A program made the translations under genes and the position numbers. Of a stretch of DNA of 51,665 bases, positions 17,466 to 25,986 are shown piece after piece (within the stretch, counting starts at the first letter, position 1; every line of letters begins with the position of its first letter). The DNA is taken from positions 1-51,665 of IMG/VR virus record IMGVR_UViG_3300028610_002655; one strand, 5' to 3'. The notes under the pieces are model-generated. The model was not told the DNA's origin and made no database searches. It saw only the letters and a list, made by a program, of their open reading frames with translations. Source of the stretch: a virus.

Positions 17466-19673
17466 CTAATTACTATAATTTTTCTTTTGATCTAGTCTTT
17501 TTTGTAATAACTCTTCTTGTAATTTGAGTTTTTCACTCAAGTTCGCTTGTGCAATTTCAGATACTGATTTTCCATCATATTGATTTTGAAGATCATAAGA
17601 GTCAACTTGGTATGAGTGCTGGTTTACAGAATAGTCTCTTGTCATCGGTGTTAGTCTTTTTATCTCATCTGCTATCCTAATATCTAATTCTGCCTGTCTT
17701 TGTTCCTCAGACTTTGATAGATCATATGCAAATGTCTCATCTAATATACTAACTAGTTTACTTGCATCAAAGTGCAATATTGCTTTATCTTGTTCAGCAA
17801 TAATTAGACTAGAGAAAATAGAATTTTGTCTTGTCATTACAGATCCAGCTTTGTCAGGTTCTCGGATTGGTACTGGAATAGTATCTATTATTTTAAATGA
17901 TTTGTAATTATCACCAGTCCACAAGTAGCCGTATTCGTCTTGCCACATGTCAGTTTTATAATCTATTAGAGTTAATTCTACAATTCCTGCTCTTTGCGGA
18001 TAAAACGCGCCACCTTTTTCTGCAGTTATTGTATCTAATAATGGCTCATTTAATGATTTACCAACTACTAGAATACCATCATTCATAAAATTTACAATAC
18101 TGTTTCTAGAGATATCCATTGCGTTTATTGCCATTACGTTATACTTTGGTTGATCACGATAAATGTAATCCATTGAGACTGCTAAACAATCAGAAGTTGT
18201 GTAACCACACTCTACTATACTGGTAGTTACATTGGTAACATCAATGAGGGGATATTTTTCTACTTTTTCTATCTTTTCAACTTCACCTCCCTTTAGAGAT
18301 ATTGTAACTAGTGTTTGTGCCTCACTTAACGGAGCACCAATTTCAGGCATTCCAAAGCCAACTTGAAACCACTTTATATTATTTGGACCATTATTCTCAT
18401 ATGCTGTTAAGGTGAGATTATTTGTCTGGTTTGTCTCTACTGTGATTAATGGATACTCTGTGTGATAGTTAGTTACATCAGTGGCTATTCCATTAAATGA
18501 GAATCCATTATGTACGAGCTGTTTGTATTGTTTACTCTTTCCAAATGTTGGAGGAACACAGTCAGCACAGCTTCCACCTGATTTTTTCTTTTTTTGAAGT
18601 TCAGGAGTTAAAGAAGAAGGATCTATAAATGTAAACACACATTTAATTTCATCACCCTTAATAATATCAATTCTTTTGTGATGATTCACAGTCTCATCAT
18701 TCTTTTTACAAATTTCTGATTTCATCGCAAGTCCAGAGGGAAATTCTTTTAGATGTATGTCACCAAAGGCACTATGATGTATCTCAAATTTTTCACTACG
18801 TACTACATCATCAAAATGAATTGTGTTGTAGGTTAACAAGCTTGTATTAATACCATACACAGCATAAACAAATTTACCATCAATAGGTGAAATTATATCT
18901 ATTTCAAATGTTGGAAGATTATCTACCTCATTAAATGTAATTGTACATACGTTTAAAATCGTAGACTCATAAAAATAATTGTTAAGCATATTCAGAATGT
19001 TACCGTTTATATCTACACAAATTTGTGACGTTAACTCAAGTCCAGAGGGAAAAGATGTTATATCTACAGTAAAAAATTCTTCTGAAATATTAGTAGTTAT
19101 GTGAGTACCCTTTATCTGACTAGTAACATCGATTGTTCCCTCGACTACAAAAGCATTACCTATATCACCTACACCATATTTATATTCACCACTAATAGGT
19201 GAAATTATCCGAATTACTAATGGTGTAGGGACAACATCATTTACAACTTGATTTACAAATTCATCATGATCGCTAACAAGATCAAAATTACAGGTTATTG
19301 GAGCTTTAGTGGAAGGCGTATATGGAAAATCAATCTTATTCCCATTTTCCACATTACAAGAATAATTTAGTGAAGTTAATCCCAGATTAATTTCAACACT
19401 ATTAATATAAATCGGTTTGTCTAGTGAAGCATAAAATAAAGTCGATCCTTCGCGCGCATAATCACCAGTTGATTCATTAATGAGCATCATTCCATGTGGG
19501 GCTGCACCTAATAGAATCGTGAAACTCGAATTCGGTGGGATTGTTCCATAATTCATAAAAATTGGTACACTATCATCTGGATTTAACCCAGTTGATAGTT
19601 CAGCAAAAGCATCTGATATGCCAAAAGATGCCATAACCAAAATAAACAAGCTAAGCATCACTAATTTATTCAA
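17466..19673 (-). CDS. Large exported surface protein of ammonia-oxidising-archaeal type
   Basis: I choose TTG at 19673, 23 nt below a TATA box (frame open to 19694); 735 residues. The signal peptide is LVMLSLFILVMASFGISDAFA. Repeated beta domains follow with two IISPI.G..(K/F).YAVY/GVGD copies and FPSGL.(L/M).S.IC motifs. Then KKKKSGGSCADCVPPTFGK and NGFSFNGIATDVTNYHTEYP, a module found in exported proteins of Nitrosopumilus-like archaea. The end is a charged coiled coil (EKLKLQEELLQKRLDQKK). No membrane anchor at the C terminus. It sits between the terminase operon and the early genes and looks like a host-derived surface gene. Confidence 0.75.
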   Translation of the reverse strand: MNKLVMLSLFILVMASFGISDAFAELSTGLNPDDSVPIFMNYGTIPPNSSFTILLGAAPHGMMLINESTGDYAREGSTLFYASLDKPIYINSVEINLGLTSLNYSCNVENGNKIDFPYTPSTKAPITCNFDLVSDHDEFVNQVVNDVVPTPLVIRIISPISGEYKYGVGDIGNAFVVEGTIDVTSQIKGTHITTNISEEFFTVDITSFPSGLELTSQICVDINGNILNMLNNYFYESTILNVCTITFNEVDNLPTFEIDIISPIDGKFVYAVYGINTSLLTYNTIHFDDVVRSEKFEIHHSAFGDIHLKEFPSGLAMKSEICKKNDETVNHHKRIDIIKGDEIKCVFTFIDPSSLTPELQKKKKSGGSCADCVPPTFGKSKQYKQLVHNGFSFNGIATDVTNYHTEYPLITVETNQTNNLTLTAYENNGPNNIKWFQVGFGMPEIGAPLSEAQTLVTISLKGGEVEKIEKVEKYPLIDVTNVTTSIVECGYTTSDCLAVSMDYIYRDQPKYNVMAINAMDISRNSIVNFMNDGILVVGKSLNEPLLDTITAEKGGAFYPQRAGIVELTLIDYKTDMWQDEYGYLWTGDNYKSFKIIDTIPVPIREPDKAGSVMTRQNSIFSSLIIAEQDKAILHFDASKLVSILDETFAYDLSKSEEQRQAELDIRIADEIKRLTPMTRDYSVNQHSYQVDSYDLQNQYDGKSVSEIAQANLSEKLKLQEELLQKRLDQKKNYSN

Positions 19674-19695
19674 TAGTTTTTTTGTGATATACAAG

Positions 19696-19703
19696 TATAT
19701 AAA
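19696..19703 (-). promoter_or_regulatory. TATA box of the exported surface protein gene
   Basis: Minus-strand TTTATATA 23 nt before the TTG at 19673. The same TTTATATACT sequence stands before the S-layer-like gene. The spacing means a leaderless transcript. Confidence 0.6.
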
Positions 19704-19717
19704 TCCATGATATCATA

Positions 19718-19804
19718 TTACAACAACGAGATCAGATAACCTACAAATATTCCGATTACAAATGATGCCACTAATCCAAGGGTTACAGTATTTTTGATGT
19801 TCAT
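19718..19804 (-). CDS. Single-span membrane peptide, 28 aa
   Basis: ATG at 19804 overlaps the upstream stop as ATGA. The product MNIKNTVTLGLVASFVIGIF.. is almost one membrane helix ending GYLISLL. Such mini membrane proteins often act in lysis or membrane modulation. No homologue is recognised. It immediately precedes the exported surface gene. Confidence 0.55.
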   Translation of the reverse strand: MNIKNTVTLGLVASFVIGIFVGYLISLL

Positions 19805-19944
19805 CTCTGTGATATGAAATATTTTAGATCTGTTCTGGCAAGATTTGCAGCAGTCATATCTCCTGATAATTCCAACTCTTTAATTACTTGCTTTGTTGTC
19901 TCTATCTCGTTTTCAAGTTGTATTTTATTCATGTATGGTGTCAT
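19801..19944 (-). CDS. Small helical protein, 47 aa
   Basis: ATG at 19944. Charged amphipathic helices (NKIQLENEIETTKQVIKELE) and a TAANLARTDLKYFISQR end. It overlaps the following membrane-peptide gene by 4 nt, so the two are probably one operon. Function unknown. Confidence 0.55.
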   Translation of the reverse strand: MTPYMNKIQLENEIETTKQVIKELELSGDMTAANLARTDLKYFISQR

Positions 19945-20044
19945 TCTAATTTAACTAATAAAGAGATGTGTGTATTTTTTAAACACACCTAACTTACATG
20001 AATGTCTTTTTTGTGTCTTTTTAGATCTTTGCGTGAGGTTGCTG

Positions 20045-20102
20045 TATAATCACAGTTTGTATAATTACACGATACTAAACCCCTCATAAAACTGTGATTA
20101 TA
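20045..20102. other. 14-bp perfect inverted repeat hairpin
   Basis: TATAATCACAGTTT at 20045-20058 is matched by AAACTGTGATTATA at 20089-20102, with a 30-nt loop. It lies just downstream of the stop of the zinc-rich gene at 20113. It could be a terminator, a processed small RNA, or a protein-binding site. Confidence 0.75.
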
Positions 20103-20112
20103 TTAGATGAAT

Positions 20113-21108
20113 TTAAGAATTTGCATATTGTATTAATTCGTCTGGAAGATTGTTTCTAGTATCACAGTTTTGGCATTTGTTTTTGTGTTTTACCATCCAT
20201 GCCAAACGTTCTTTATATAATGGAATCTGACAATGCTCACACTTTGATATGTGGCCTGGGGGTAATACTTTATCACAGTCATAACATTCCAGATTATTTG
20301 ATTCTGCTTTATCGCGTACACGCCAGGAGCCACAAGTACACTGAACTCCACTGTAATCTAAAAATAATGCAGTATCTCTACTAATTGGTTTTAAAATATT
20401 TAGCTGACTTTGTCTGTTGCCCTTTTGAAATTTAGTTGCCTGCTTTAATGTCAAAAATTTATTCTGTTCAGTTAGATTGATTATGTTTTGCTCCATGAAG
20501 ACCTTGGCGCATTTGTTGGTGTTGCCCAAAACAGTAGCTAAACATTCAAGTAAAAATAATTCAGTGTTTCTTGGTACCTTTGTTTTGTTGTCTATTGCAT
20601 TTTTGCAATTATTAATCATAGTAGTTCTTTGTTTGTAAAATTCATTCATTATCTTTTCTCCAAACTTGTCTTCTAGGGGTTCAATGATCTTTGATTTATC
20701 AACTATGGTTCTGCATACATCAATAATATCATAACATAACTCTATCATATCTCTATTCGGAGTATTTATAGAACTATTTGGTTGATCCTGCGCAGGATCA
20801 AGTGTATTTCTTGCCATGGATGGATCAGTCCAGCCATTTCTTTTTGTAACTAACCAATATGTTCCGTTATGCCATTTATACTCTTCTCGTGTCATAAACT
20901 CTTTGAACTGTTTCTCATAAAGCTTATCCTCAATATCTTTTCTCATAAGAGTAGAGATCTGAATCTTTTCTATTCCCTGGATTTCCAGCTCATTTCCCAT
21001 GGCTACCCATAGAACCTCATTGTTAGGTATCTCTATGTTTAGTTCATTCTCAATTACGTTTTCTAATAGATTAGAGTAATCCTTTGAACGCTGTAATAGA
21101 TGGCTCAT
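20113..21108 (-). CDS. Zinc-ribbon protein of unknown function, 331 aa
   Basis: ATG at 21108, 24 nt after a TATA box (leaderless). The N-terminal 100 residues are helical with EEYKWHNGTYWLVTKRNGW. The middle (about 110-220) is helical. The C-terminal 90 residues hold several CxxC-type knuckles: VQCTCGSW, LECYDCDK, SKCEHCQIP, NKCQNCDTR, at least two zinc ribbons. It heads the early minus-strand group and may bind DNA or RNA. No family recognised. Confidence 0.65.
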   Translation of the reverse strand: MSHLLQRSKDYSNLLENVIENELNIEIPNNEVLWVAMGNELEIQGIEKIQISTLMRKDIEDKLYEKQFKEFMTREEYKWHNGTYWLVTKRNGWTDPSMARNTLDPAQDQPNSSINTPNRDMIELCYDIIDVCRTIVDKSKIIEPLEDKFGEKIMNEFYKQRTTMINNCKNAIDNKTKVPRNTELFLLECLATVLGNTNKCAKVFMEQNIINLTEQNKFLTLKQATKFQKGNRQSQLNILKPISRDTALFLDYSGVQCTCGSWRVRDKAESNNLECYDCDKVLPPGHISKCEHCQIPLYKERLAWMVKHKNKCQNCDTRNNLPDELIQYANS

Positions 21109-21131
21109 TCATTATTACATGTGTAAAAATT

Positions 21132-21139
21132 AGTATAAA
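21132..21139 (-). promoter_or_regulatory. TATA box of the 331-aa zinc-ribbon gene
   Basis: Minus-strand TTTATACT 24 nt upstream of the ATG at 21108, with no ribosome site, so the mRNA is likely leaderless. Confidence 0.5.
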
Positions 21140-21272
21140 TACGATATTAGACTATTCCGGGACCAGTAATTGATAAGAACTCCACTTTTAATAATTAACA
21201 CGCATAAAAAATTATCAAAACTGGATATTTTCTCCACTCTTGTATTAATGAAATAAAGATACAGTAGTTTTT

Positions 21273-21443
21273 TTAGAATCGTTTCACTTTGGTTATCATG
21301 GCACTGTATAGATAGCCTTTGGGACCAAGAGTGACTGCATATGCTACTCTAGTAGTATTCATTTGTACCATAGTATCAGCTACTCTTTTAGCAAATTTTT
21401 TTTCATCTGTATGCTCTTCGATGATTTTGATATTTACTTTCAT
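21273..21443 (-). CDS. Small protein, 56 aa
   Basis: I choose ATG at 21443 (MKVNIKIIEEHTDEKKFAKR). The frame is open to 21563, but the extension overlaps a good zinc-protein frame. The alpha/beta product ends VAYAVTLGPKGYLYSAMITK. Function unknown. It is the last gene of a chain of four mini-genes. Confidence 0.55.
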   Translation of the reverse strand: MKVNIKIIEEHTDEKKFAKRVADTMVQMNTTRVAYAVTLGPKGYLYSAMITKVKRF

Positions 21444-21468
21444 ATTATTAATTATGTATAGAAGTATT

Positions 21469-21591
21469 TTATGTATTTGCTCGCTTCCCACACTCTTGGC
21501 ATTGTGGCCTTTCATGAATCTTTTTAGCATTAGGATCTCTTGAGGATGCGTATTCATTACCACAAGAGCAGTTATAGACTTTGAGTTTCAT
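21469..21591 (-). CDS. Mini zinc-ribbon protein, 40 aa
   Basis: ATG at 21591. Two knuckles: YNCSCGNEY and PQCQECGKR, about 24 residues apart, a complete rubredoxin-like zinc ribbon. It overlaps the upstream gene by 4 nt (ATGA). Such mini zinc proteins are common in archaeal viruses as nucleic-acid-binding or regulatory factors. Confidence 0.65.
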   Translation of the reverse strand: MKLKVYNCSCGNEYASSRDPNAKKIHERPQCQECGKRANT

Positions 21592-21731
21592 TTTTTTCTC
21601 TTCTTTACACATGTGTGTTGGATGATCTGCTGCTTGATAAAGACTAGTTTCTCAAGTGTGGTATAATCACGCTCAATTGCAGTTCTTTCAATTTCTCGAT
21701 TAATAATCACAACGGCTTCTGGAAGAGTCAT
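21588..21731 (-). CDS. Small helical protein, 47 aa
   Basis: ATG at 21731, with ATGA overlaps at both ends. LPEAVVIINREIERTAIERD and TTLEKLVFIKQQIIQ form two amphipathic helices; the tail is basic (VKKRKK). Function unknown. The tight coupling shows it is a real member of the mini-gene chain. Confidence 0.55.
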   Translation of the reverse strand: MTLPEAVVIINREIERTAIERDYTTLEKLVFIKQQIIQHTCVKKRKK

Positions 21732-21952
21732 TTACACCAGCTTCCATGAGGTTTACCATCACCCATTATCTCATAGCATAAGGGACAAATATCATATCCC
21801 ATTAGTATTTGATTGATAAACCACAACTCCTCATAGTATCCTTGGTCATCACTAGTCAAGATATAGTCAATGATATAATTTGGCATGTGTGTGTGCTCTC
21901 TCATAGTTGTCAATCCATGTCTAATTATATCCATGGTTTTATTACAACCCAC
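21728..21952 (-). CDS. Small CPLC zinc-type protein
   Basis: GTG at 21952 gives 74 residues; ATG at 21934 is also possible. The C terminus has DICPLCYEIMGDGKPHGSWC, where two Cys, a His and a last Cys can bind zinc. The rest is helical. First gene of the four-gene chain 21273-21952. Function unknown. Confidence 0.55.
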   Translation of the reverse strand: MGCNKTMDIIRHGLTTMREHTHMPNYIIDYILTSDDQGYYEELWFINQILMGYDICPLCYEIMGDGKPHGSWCK

Positions 21953-21980
21953 TAGGTTATAAGGTTTTTAAAAAACCAGA

Positions 21981-22210
21981 ATCGACAGTTATCGACAATT
22001 ATACTCATGCCTGGAGTTGTTCTTAGGTGATTGTCGATGAAAAACACAAAATGTTATAGGATTTTTTTATTAAAATCAATGAAATTAAGAGTACCATCTT
22101 TATCAAATATTTTAGTTAGTTTTCCATTTTGTCTCGACAATCGACCGAGTTTTGCGATGCCTAGCCATATAAAAAGAGGATGATTGTCGATACTCTCGAT
22201 GATTGTCGAT
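21981..22210. repeat. Iteron-like cluster of GATTGTCGAT sites
   Basis: GATTGTCGAT occurs exactly at 22029-22038, 22182-22191 and 22201-22210. TCGACAATC (reverse orientation) is at 22134-22142, and ATCGACAATT and ATCGACAGTT are in tandem at 21991-22000 and 21981-21990. The cluster spans the 3' end and downstream region of the putative replicative ATPase gene, the kind of place an initiator-binding origin occupies. Confidence 0.6.
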
Positions 22211-23658
22211 TTTAAATCAGATAAATTATGTATGGTAAGATCAGCGCCCAATGAATAAAAATTCTGCTTTTTGTTATCAGGATTTGGTTCACTCTCAAGC
22301 ATTCCCTCATCTACTAATGGCTCTAGATAATTTTCAACTATCTTTTTTGGAGTGGTTGGTTTGTCAAATTTCTCTGCATATTTATCTGCTAGCTGACGGG
22401 ATGTTAATTTGACCTGTAATTTAACATTGCCATAACTATCCAAATTCTCCATTAACAACTCCTTGACTACCTTTTGAAAGAAATTTACCTTATCTGGTGC
22501 CAAGGTGCTAATTACACCTAAGAACTCTGTTGATTTATCAATATTCTCAAGTGATGTAATTACAGAAACATGTCTTATTCCTTGATTAGTGATGAACTCT
22601 ATTTTCATATTCTCCTTAGCATGTAGTATTGTCTCAATATTACAAAATGCGTTAATTCGCGCAAAATGTCTCATATCAATTCCTTGAGTATTTGGGAGTA
22701 ATTCTACTATTTTTTGTCTGTATGGATTATAAATTGGGTTATTGTCATCTTGGCATAGTGTAATTATATATTCTTTAAGTTTGGCTACAAAAAATTTTGA
22801 ATATTCTCTATCCTTGGAATTTGTGTGTATATGAGCAGCCCAAGTAGGCACACCCATAATATCAGCAGTTAATTTGTTTGCAGCCTTGTATTTTTTAACA
22901 TCAGTGTTAGGTGATGTAATAAAGAACCTGCTTTGAATCTCTGGCCACACTTCATTTTTTGCTTCATTTTTTGCAGAACATACAATTGCTGCAGGCCAAC
23001 CTCTCAGAATAGTTTCTTTGACTCGCAGAGAGCCATCACCAGTTGTGGTTTTGTATAGTAATTCATGCTTGTCATGAGAGAGTAGTGGCTTTAGCATTTC
23101 ATATGTTGCAGGATTTGGATTATCAAGAAATAATAAAATTTTATGAGTTAGATCAACCATATTTTTGGCATTTGCCTTGAGCTCTTGGTATTCTGCCTCT
23201 AACTCTCGGCTCAGTTCTTTATCTTTACCTTTTCTTGCTTTCATTATATCAAAAAATAACTTTTCTGATCGCTCACCAATTTCATCTCCATTCTCATCAA
23301 TTAATACACCATTTTGATGAATTAATGCAGTAGGAGATAATCTTGCCACAGTAATCATATCTTTAGTTGGAAATAGATTAGTGACTTGAACTGTAGCATA
23401 TGTCTTACCTTCAGAAGTTGGAGCAAGCACACCAAGATTAATTGGATTATTAGTATATGCTGAAAAACATACTCGTAGTATTTGCCTTACTAGAATCGGG
23501 TCATTTTTTATTCTAGTATCTAAAAATTTTTCAATCTGCTCAATTGGTCTACCATCCTCTTTAATTTTCTGTATAGTTTTTTCATGTGCATTTGCAGATA
23601 CTTTTGAAACTAAATCCATTGCATCATCAACAAAGTTTGAAGTAGAATTAATCTTCAA
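22054..23658 (-). CDS. P-loop ATPase, candidate replicative helicase or initiator
   Basis: 534 residues from TTG at 23658 (TTGA overlap with the upstream zinc gene). Walker A is APTSEGKT at 79-86, and the candidate Walker B strand is HKILLFLDNP near 172-181. A further strand with AIVCSAKNEAKNE near 230 could hold the sensor/Asn, followed by EIQSRFFITSP with an Arg-finger-like Arg. Residues 400-470 resemble winged helices (LTSRQLADKYAEKFDKPTTP..EPLVDEGMLE). It is likely a DNA-dependent ATPase of replication. I cannot name the family. The repeat cluster at its 3' end supports an origin-linked role. Confidence 0.65.
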   Translation of the reverse strand: MKINSTSNFVDDAMDLVSKVSANAHEKTIQKIKEDGRPIEQIEKFLDTRIKNDPILVRQILRVCFSAYTNNPINLGVLAPTSEGKTYATVQVTNLFPTKDMITVARLSPTALIHQNGVLIDENGDEIGERSEKLFFDIMKARKGKDKELSRELEAEYQELKANAKNMVDLTHKILLFLDNPNPATYEMLKPLLSHDKHELLYKTTTGDGSLRVKETILRGWPAAIVCSAKNEAKNEVWPEIQSRFFITSPNTDVKKYKAANKLTADIMGVPTWAAHIHTNSKDREYSKFFVAKLKEYIITLCQDDNNPIYNPYRQKIVELLPNTQGIDMRHFARINAFCNIETILHAKENMKIEFITNQGIRHVSVITSLENIDKSTEFLGVISTLAPDKVNFFQKVVKELLMENLDSYGNVKLQVKLTSRQLADKYAEKFDKPTTPKKIVENYLEPLVDEGMLESEPNPDNKKQNFYSLGADLTIHNLSDLKSTIIESIDNHPLFIWLGIAKLGRLSRQNGKLTKIFDKDGTLNFIDFNKKIL

Positions 23659-23867
23659 AGCCTATTCATCTCAGATTCTCGAAGTTTTTTTTTGTATATC
23701 AGATTACGAGGCTTTGAACGTAATTTGTATCCGCAACACGGACACCAGATGCCATCCCATACTATAAACAAATCACAGACCTGACAACGCTTCTGGCCAT
23801 TTTTATATCTACCATTAATAAAAGCTCCAATAGCTTTATGTCTTGTACAAATGCCCTTGCATCCCAT
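23655..23867 (-). CDS. Archaeal GQKRCQVC zinc protein, 70 aa
   Basis: ATG at 23867. Cys-rich: MGCKGICTRHKA, GQKRCQVCDLFI and WCPCCGYKLRSKPRN. Proteins with this exact layout are abundant in ammonia-oxidising archaea, so this is a strong host marker. Probably a zinc-ribbon nucleic-acid-binding protein. It overlaps the ATPase start by 4 nt. Confidence 0.75.
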   Translation of the reverse strand: MGCKGICTRHKAIGAFINGRYKNGQKRCQVCDLFIVWDGIWCPCCGYKLRSKPRNLIYKKKLRESEMNRL

Positions 23868-23868
23868 G

Positions 23869-24246
23869 TTATTTTTTCTCCGTTAGAGTTTTTTCAAGAC
23901 TTTCGGGGGTGATTTCATATACTTCACTCAAAATAAATGAAATTATTTTAGATAATGGAAATAGAATATCTATAACATCTAATTCAGGATAAAGGCCTAA
24001 AAGCGCAAATGCTGACAAAGCTCCTAATTCTTGTGGAAAATTAGGTAATGAAGAAGTATATTTTAGCATAGAATTGACTTTAGCTACACGTATAAATTTA
24101 AGAAAAAATTTTTGTGAAAGTATTGGAGCTAGCCCTGATTCTGCCGTGTAAGATATAATCCCAAGAGAAAGTAACTGTTTAAATCCTTCCTCTATTTCTT
24201 CATCTGTTATTACTTCTCCATCTATTTTTATTTCTTCGTCTGTCAT
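23869..24246 (-). CDS. Hypothetical protein, 125 aa
   Basis: ATG at 24246, with an ATGA overlap with the methyltransferase gene and a GGAG ribosome site. The N terminus is acidic (TDEEIKIDGEVITDEEIEEG), and the rest is hydrophobic and helical. No motif recognised. Part of the replication/modification operon. Confidence 0.55.
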   Translation of the reverse strand: MTDEEIKIDGEVITDEEIEEGFKQLLSLGIISYTAESGLAPILSQKFFLKFIRVAKVNSMLKYTSSLPNFPQELGALSAFALLGLYPELDVIDILFPLSKIISFILSEVYEITPESLEKTLTEKK

Positions 24247-24782
24247 ATTTTCTCCTTTTTCTTTTTTGGTGTGGGGAGATGTTGTTCATCAAATCCTTGA
24301 TAGCATGGTGTGCCTTCTGGAACTCGCTTGAATATCCAAAACGATACAACATCACGATATGAATTAAAAGCCTGGACCACTTGCCAGCACTCTATTAATT
24401 CTAATCCTGTAACCCATGGAAACCATGGCGCATTGATAATTACATAGCCTCCCATCTCTACTAAATCCCTCATGGCATACGAGAAATATCTGCGAGTGTG
24501 ATATGGGATCTCCCAAGGGGGATCAGCCAAAATGTTTTTCTGTGAGCTTGAACCTAACTTGTCTGGCAAGTCCCGAATATCTGCGATTATATCGGGATTA
24601 TTCCCTCGCTCTATGTCAATTCGCAGTGCCCCGACTTGGGACTTGCCAGAAAAACAATGACATAGATCAGCATCTCTAATTTCTAGTCTATGCAAAGTGT
24701 CTCGGACAAAATCCTCTATTTTATCAGGCCAAACCCAGGCCTCAATAAACTTGAATTTTCCCTTGTCTACTTTATGTTTCAT
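24243..24782 (-). CDS. DNA adenine methyltransferase-like protein (DPPW)
   Basis: 179 residues from ATG at 24782. The catalytic DPPW is at 87-90 in NILADPPWEIPYHTRRYFS. The SAM region fits LCHCFSGKSQVGALRIDIE (about 40-58) and the acidic PDIIADIRDL. Then GGYVIINAPWFPWVTGLELI and YRDVVSFWIFKR match the end of N6-adenine methyltransferases. It is short and lacks an obvious target-recognition domain. It overlaps the HNH gene by 4 nt. May protect viral DNA or act as an orphan methylase; the target is unknown. Confidence 0.7.
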   Translation of the reverse strand: MKHKVDKGKFKFIEAWVWPDKIEDFVRDTLHRLEIRDADLCHCFSGKSQVGALRIDIERGNNPDIIADIRDLPDKLGSSSQKNILADPPWEIPYHTRRYFSYAMRDLVEMGGYVIINAPWFPWVTGLELIECWQVVQAFNSYRDVVSFWIFKRVPEGTPCYQGFDEQHLPTPKKKKEKI

Positions 24783-25099
24783 CTTCTACTTCTCCTTGCC
24801 ATATCCACTGCCCTCTCAAATCTCAAATCATCTTTTATTGCCTGCAAAATTGTGATTAGCTGATGACATGTCTTGCATAGTAATGCAAATCTGTCTGGGA
24901 ATTTTTTGATTATTGGAAGAATATACAAATTGTAAAGATACCAGGAATTAAAATCAGAATGTTTCTTTTCATCTTTCCTGTATACTATATGATGAAAGTG
25001 AAAATTCTTTCCAAACTTTTTTAGACATACCATGCATGCACCACCAAGTAGGGATGCTACTTTTTTTCTTTCCTCTTTGATTATTTCTATTTGATTCAT
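24779..25099 (-). CDS. HNH endonuclease-like protein, 106 aa
   Basis: ATG at 25099. The motif is Cys22-x2-Cys25, HFHH at 34-37, and Cys75-x2-Cys78-His79 (CKTCHQL), the zinc-bound HNH fold. Small HNH proteins serve in virus packaging, recombination or host DNA breakdown. Its direct coupling to the methyltransferase suggests a cut/protect pair, but this is inference. Confidence 0.7.
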   Translation of the reverse strand: MNQIEIIKEERKKVASLLGGACMVCLKKFGKNFHFHHIVYRKDEKKHSDFNSWYLYNLYILPIIKKFPDRFALLCKTCHQLITILQAIKDDLRFERAVDMARRSRR

Positions 25100-25165
25100 T
25101 TTCTTTTCCTTTACTGCCCAGTTTACATCTTGAGCAAAGATGTTTTTTTAAAAAAAAATAGGATG

Positions 25166-25489
25166 CTATGCATCCACTAGAACCCAATAATCCTTTCCAC
25201 CACCCTTGGCCTGTATCATTACACATTTGACTGGACCTACTGGCTTTCCATTTTTTAGATCTTCTCTTAATTGTGGATTCTTCAAAGTATCCATAACAGC
25301 TTTTCTGCTTGTGTAGAATTGATCATACTCTGTTCCTTCTACTTTGATTGATTTTTTAGTTGTAATGCGTATAGATGGTTCGCCTTCATAGCTTGAATCT
25401 TGTACAGATGTAATTGTAAAAGATTCAGCTCCAATTTTGGCCAAGCCTATTGCATCTCCACTTGTTTGGTAATCGCTTATCTTACTCAT
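25166..25489 (-). CDS. Small conserved protein, possible ssDNA-binding
   Basis: 107 residues from ATG at 25489, set by a perfect GAGGTGATATA-ATG ribosome site (the frame is open to 25534). The sequence is beta-rich: FTITSVQDSSYEGEPSIRIT, a VEGTEYDQFYTSRKAV strand-turn, then GPVKCVMIQAKGGGKDYWVL. Size and strand pattern would suit an OB-fold or similar ssDNA-binding protein next to replication genes. No family claim. Confidence 0.55.
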   Translation of the reverse strand: MSKISDYQTSGDAIGLAKIGAESFTITSVQDSSYEGEPSIRITTKKSIKVEGTEYDQFYTSRKAVMDTLKNPQLREDLKNGKPVGPVKCVMIQAKGGGKDYWVLVDA

Positions 25490-25517
25490 TATATCACCTC
25501 CTCTAATTGTATTAGTA

Positions 25518-25745
25518 TCATCGTTGCCACCCACCAGCTGAAAATTTTACAGTTAAGGTTTCCTCAAATCTTTGCACAGAAAAAATATACAAACCTAATT
25601 GTCTCATCCATTCTATTTGTTCGGGATTTAGAACTACATACGAATTGGTTTTTGCAATATATTTTTCATCATCTGCATCATATGTAATATTCCACATATC
25701 TAAGACATCTACAATTTTAGATACTATCTCATTCTCTATTCCCAT
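25518..25745 (-). CDS. Small protein, 75 aa
   Basis: ATG at 25745. Helical start (ENEIVSKIVDVLDMWNITYD) and a strand-rich end. Overlaps the upstream zinc gene by 17 nt. Function unknown. Confidence 0.5.
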   Translation of the reverse strand: MGIENEIVSKIVDVLDMWNITYDADDEKYIAKTNSYVVLNPEQIEWMRQLGLYIFSVQRFEETLTVKFSAGGWQR

Positions 25746-25986
25746 TTTTCATCCTCATCATATCGAGACGGTTTTTTTCCATTTCTTTCATTTTTTCATC
25801 ATATACTTTGCGTGACATTCCAATGACAACAATTCCAGTTAGTAAATTTTTCACACAACCAATATGATTATAATTTTCATTTTTGTGTATATCATATATC
25901 ACTCTAGCTTGTGCATCACTCATAGTATTCCAATATTTGTTACAAGTATGACAAGATGTAACATGAGAAAATTCCTTATCTCTCAT
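25729..25986 (-). CDS. Small Cys/His protein, 85 aa
   Basis: I choose ATG at 25986, which overlaps the upstream stop as ATGA. ATG at 26022 would add a CRIC knuckle that could pair with SCHTCNKYW. A basic Met-rich C-terminal helix (EKMKEMEKNRLDMMRMKN) follows. Whether it is a full zinc finger depends on the start. Function unknown. Confidence 0.55.
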   Translation of the reverse strand: MRDKEFSHVTSCHTCNKYWNTMSDAQARVIYDIHKNENYNHIGCVKNLLTGIVVIGMSRKVYDEKMKEMEKNRLDMMRMKNGNRE

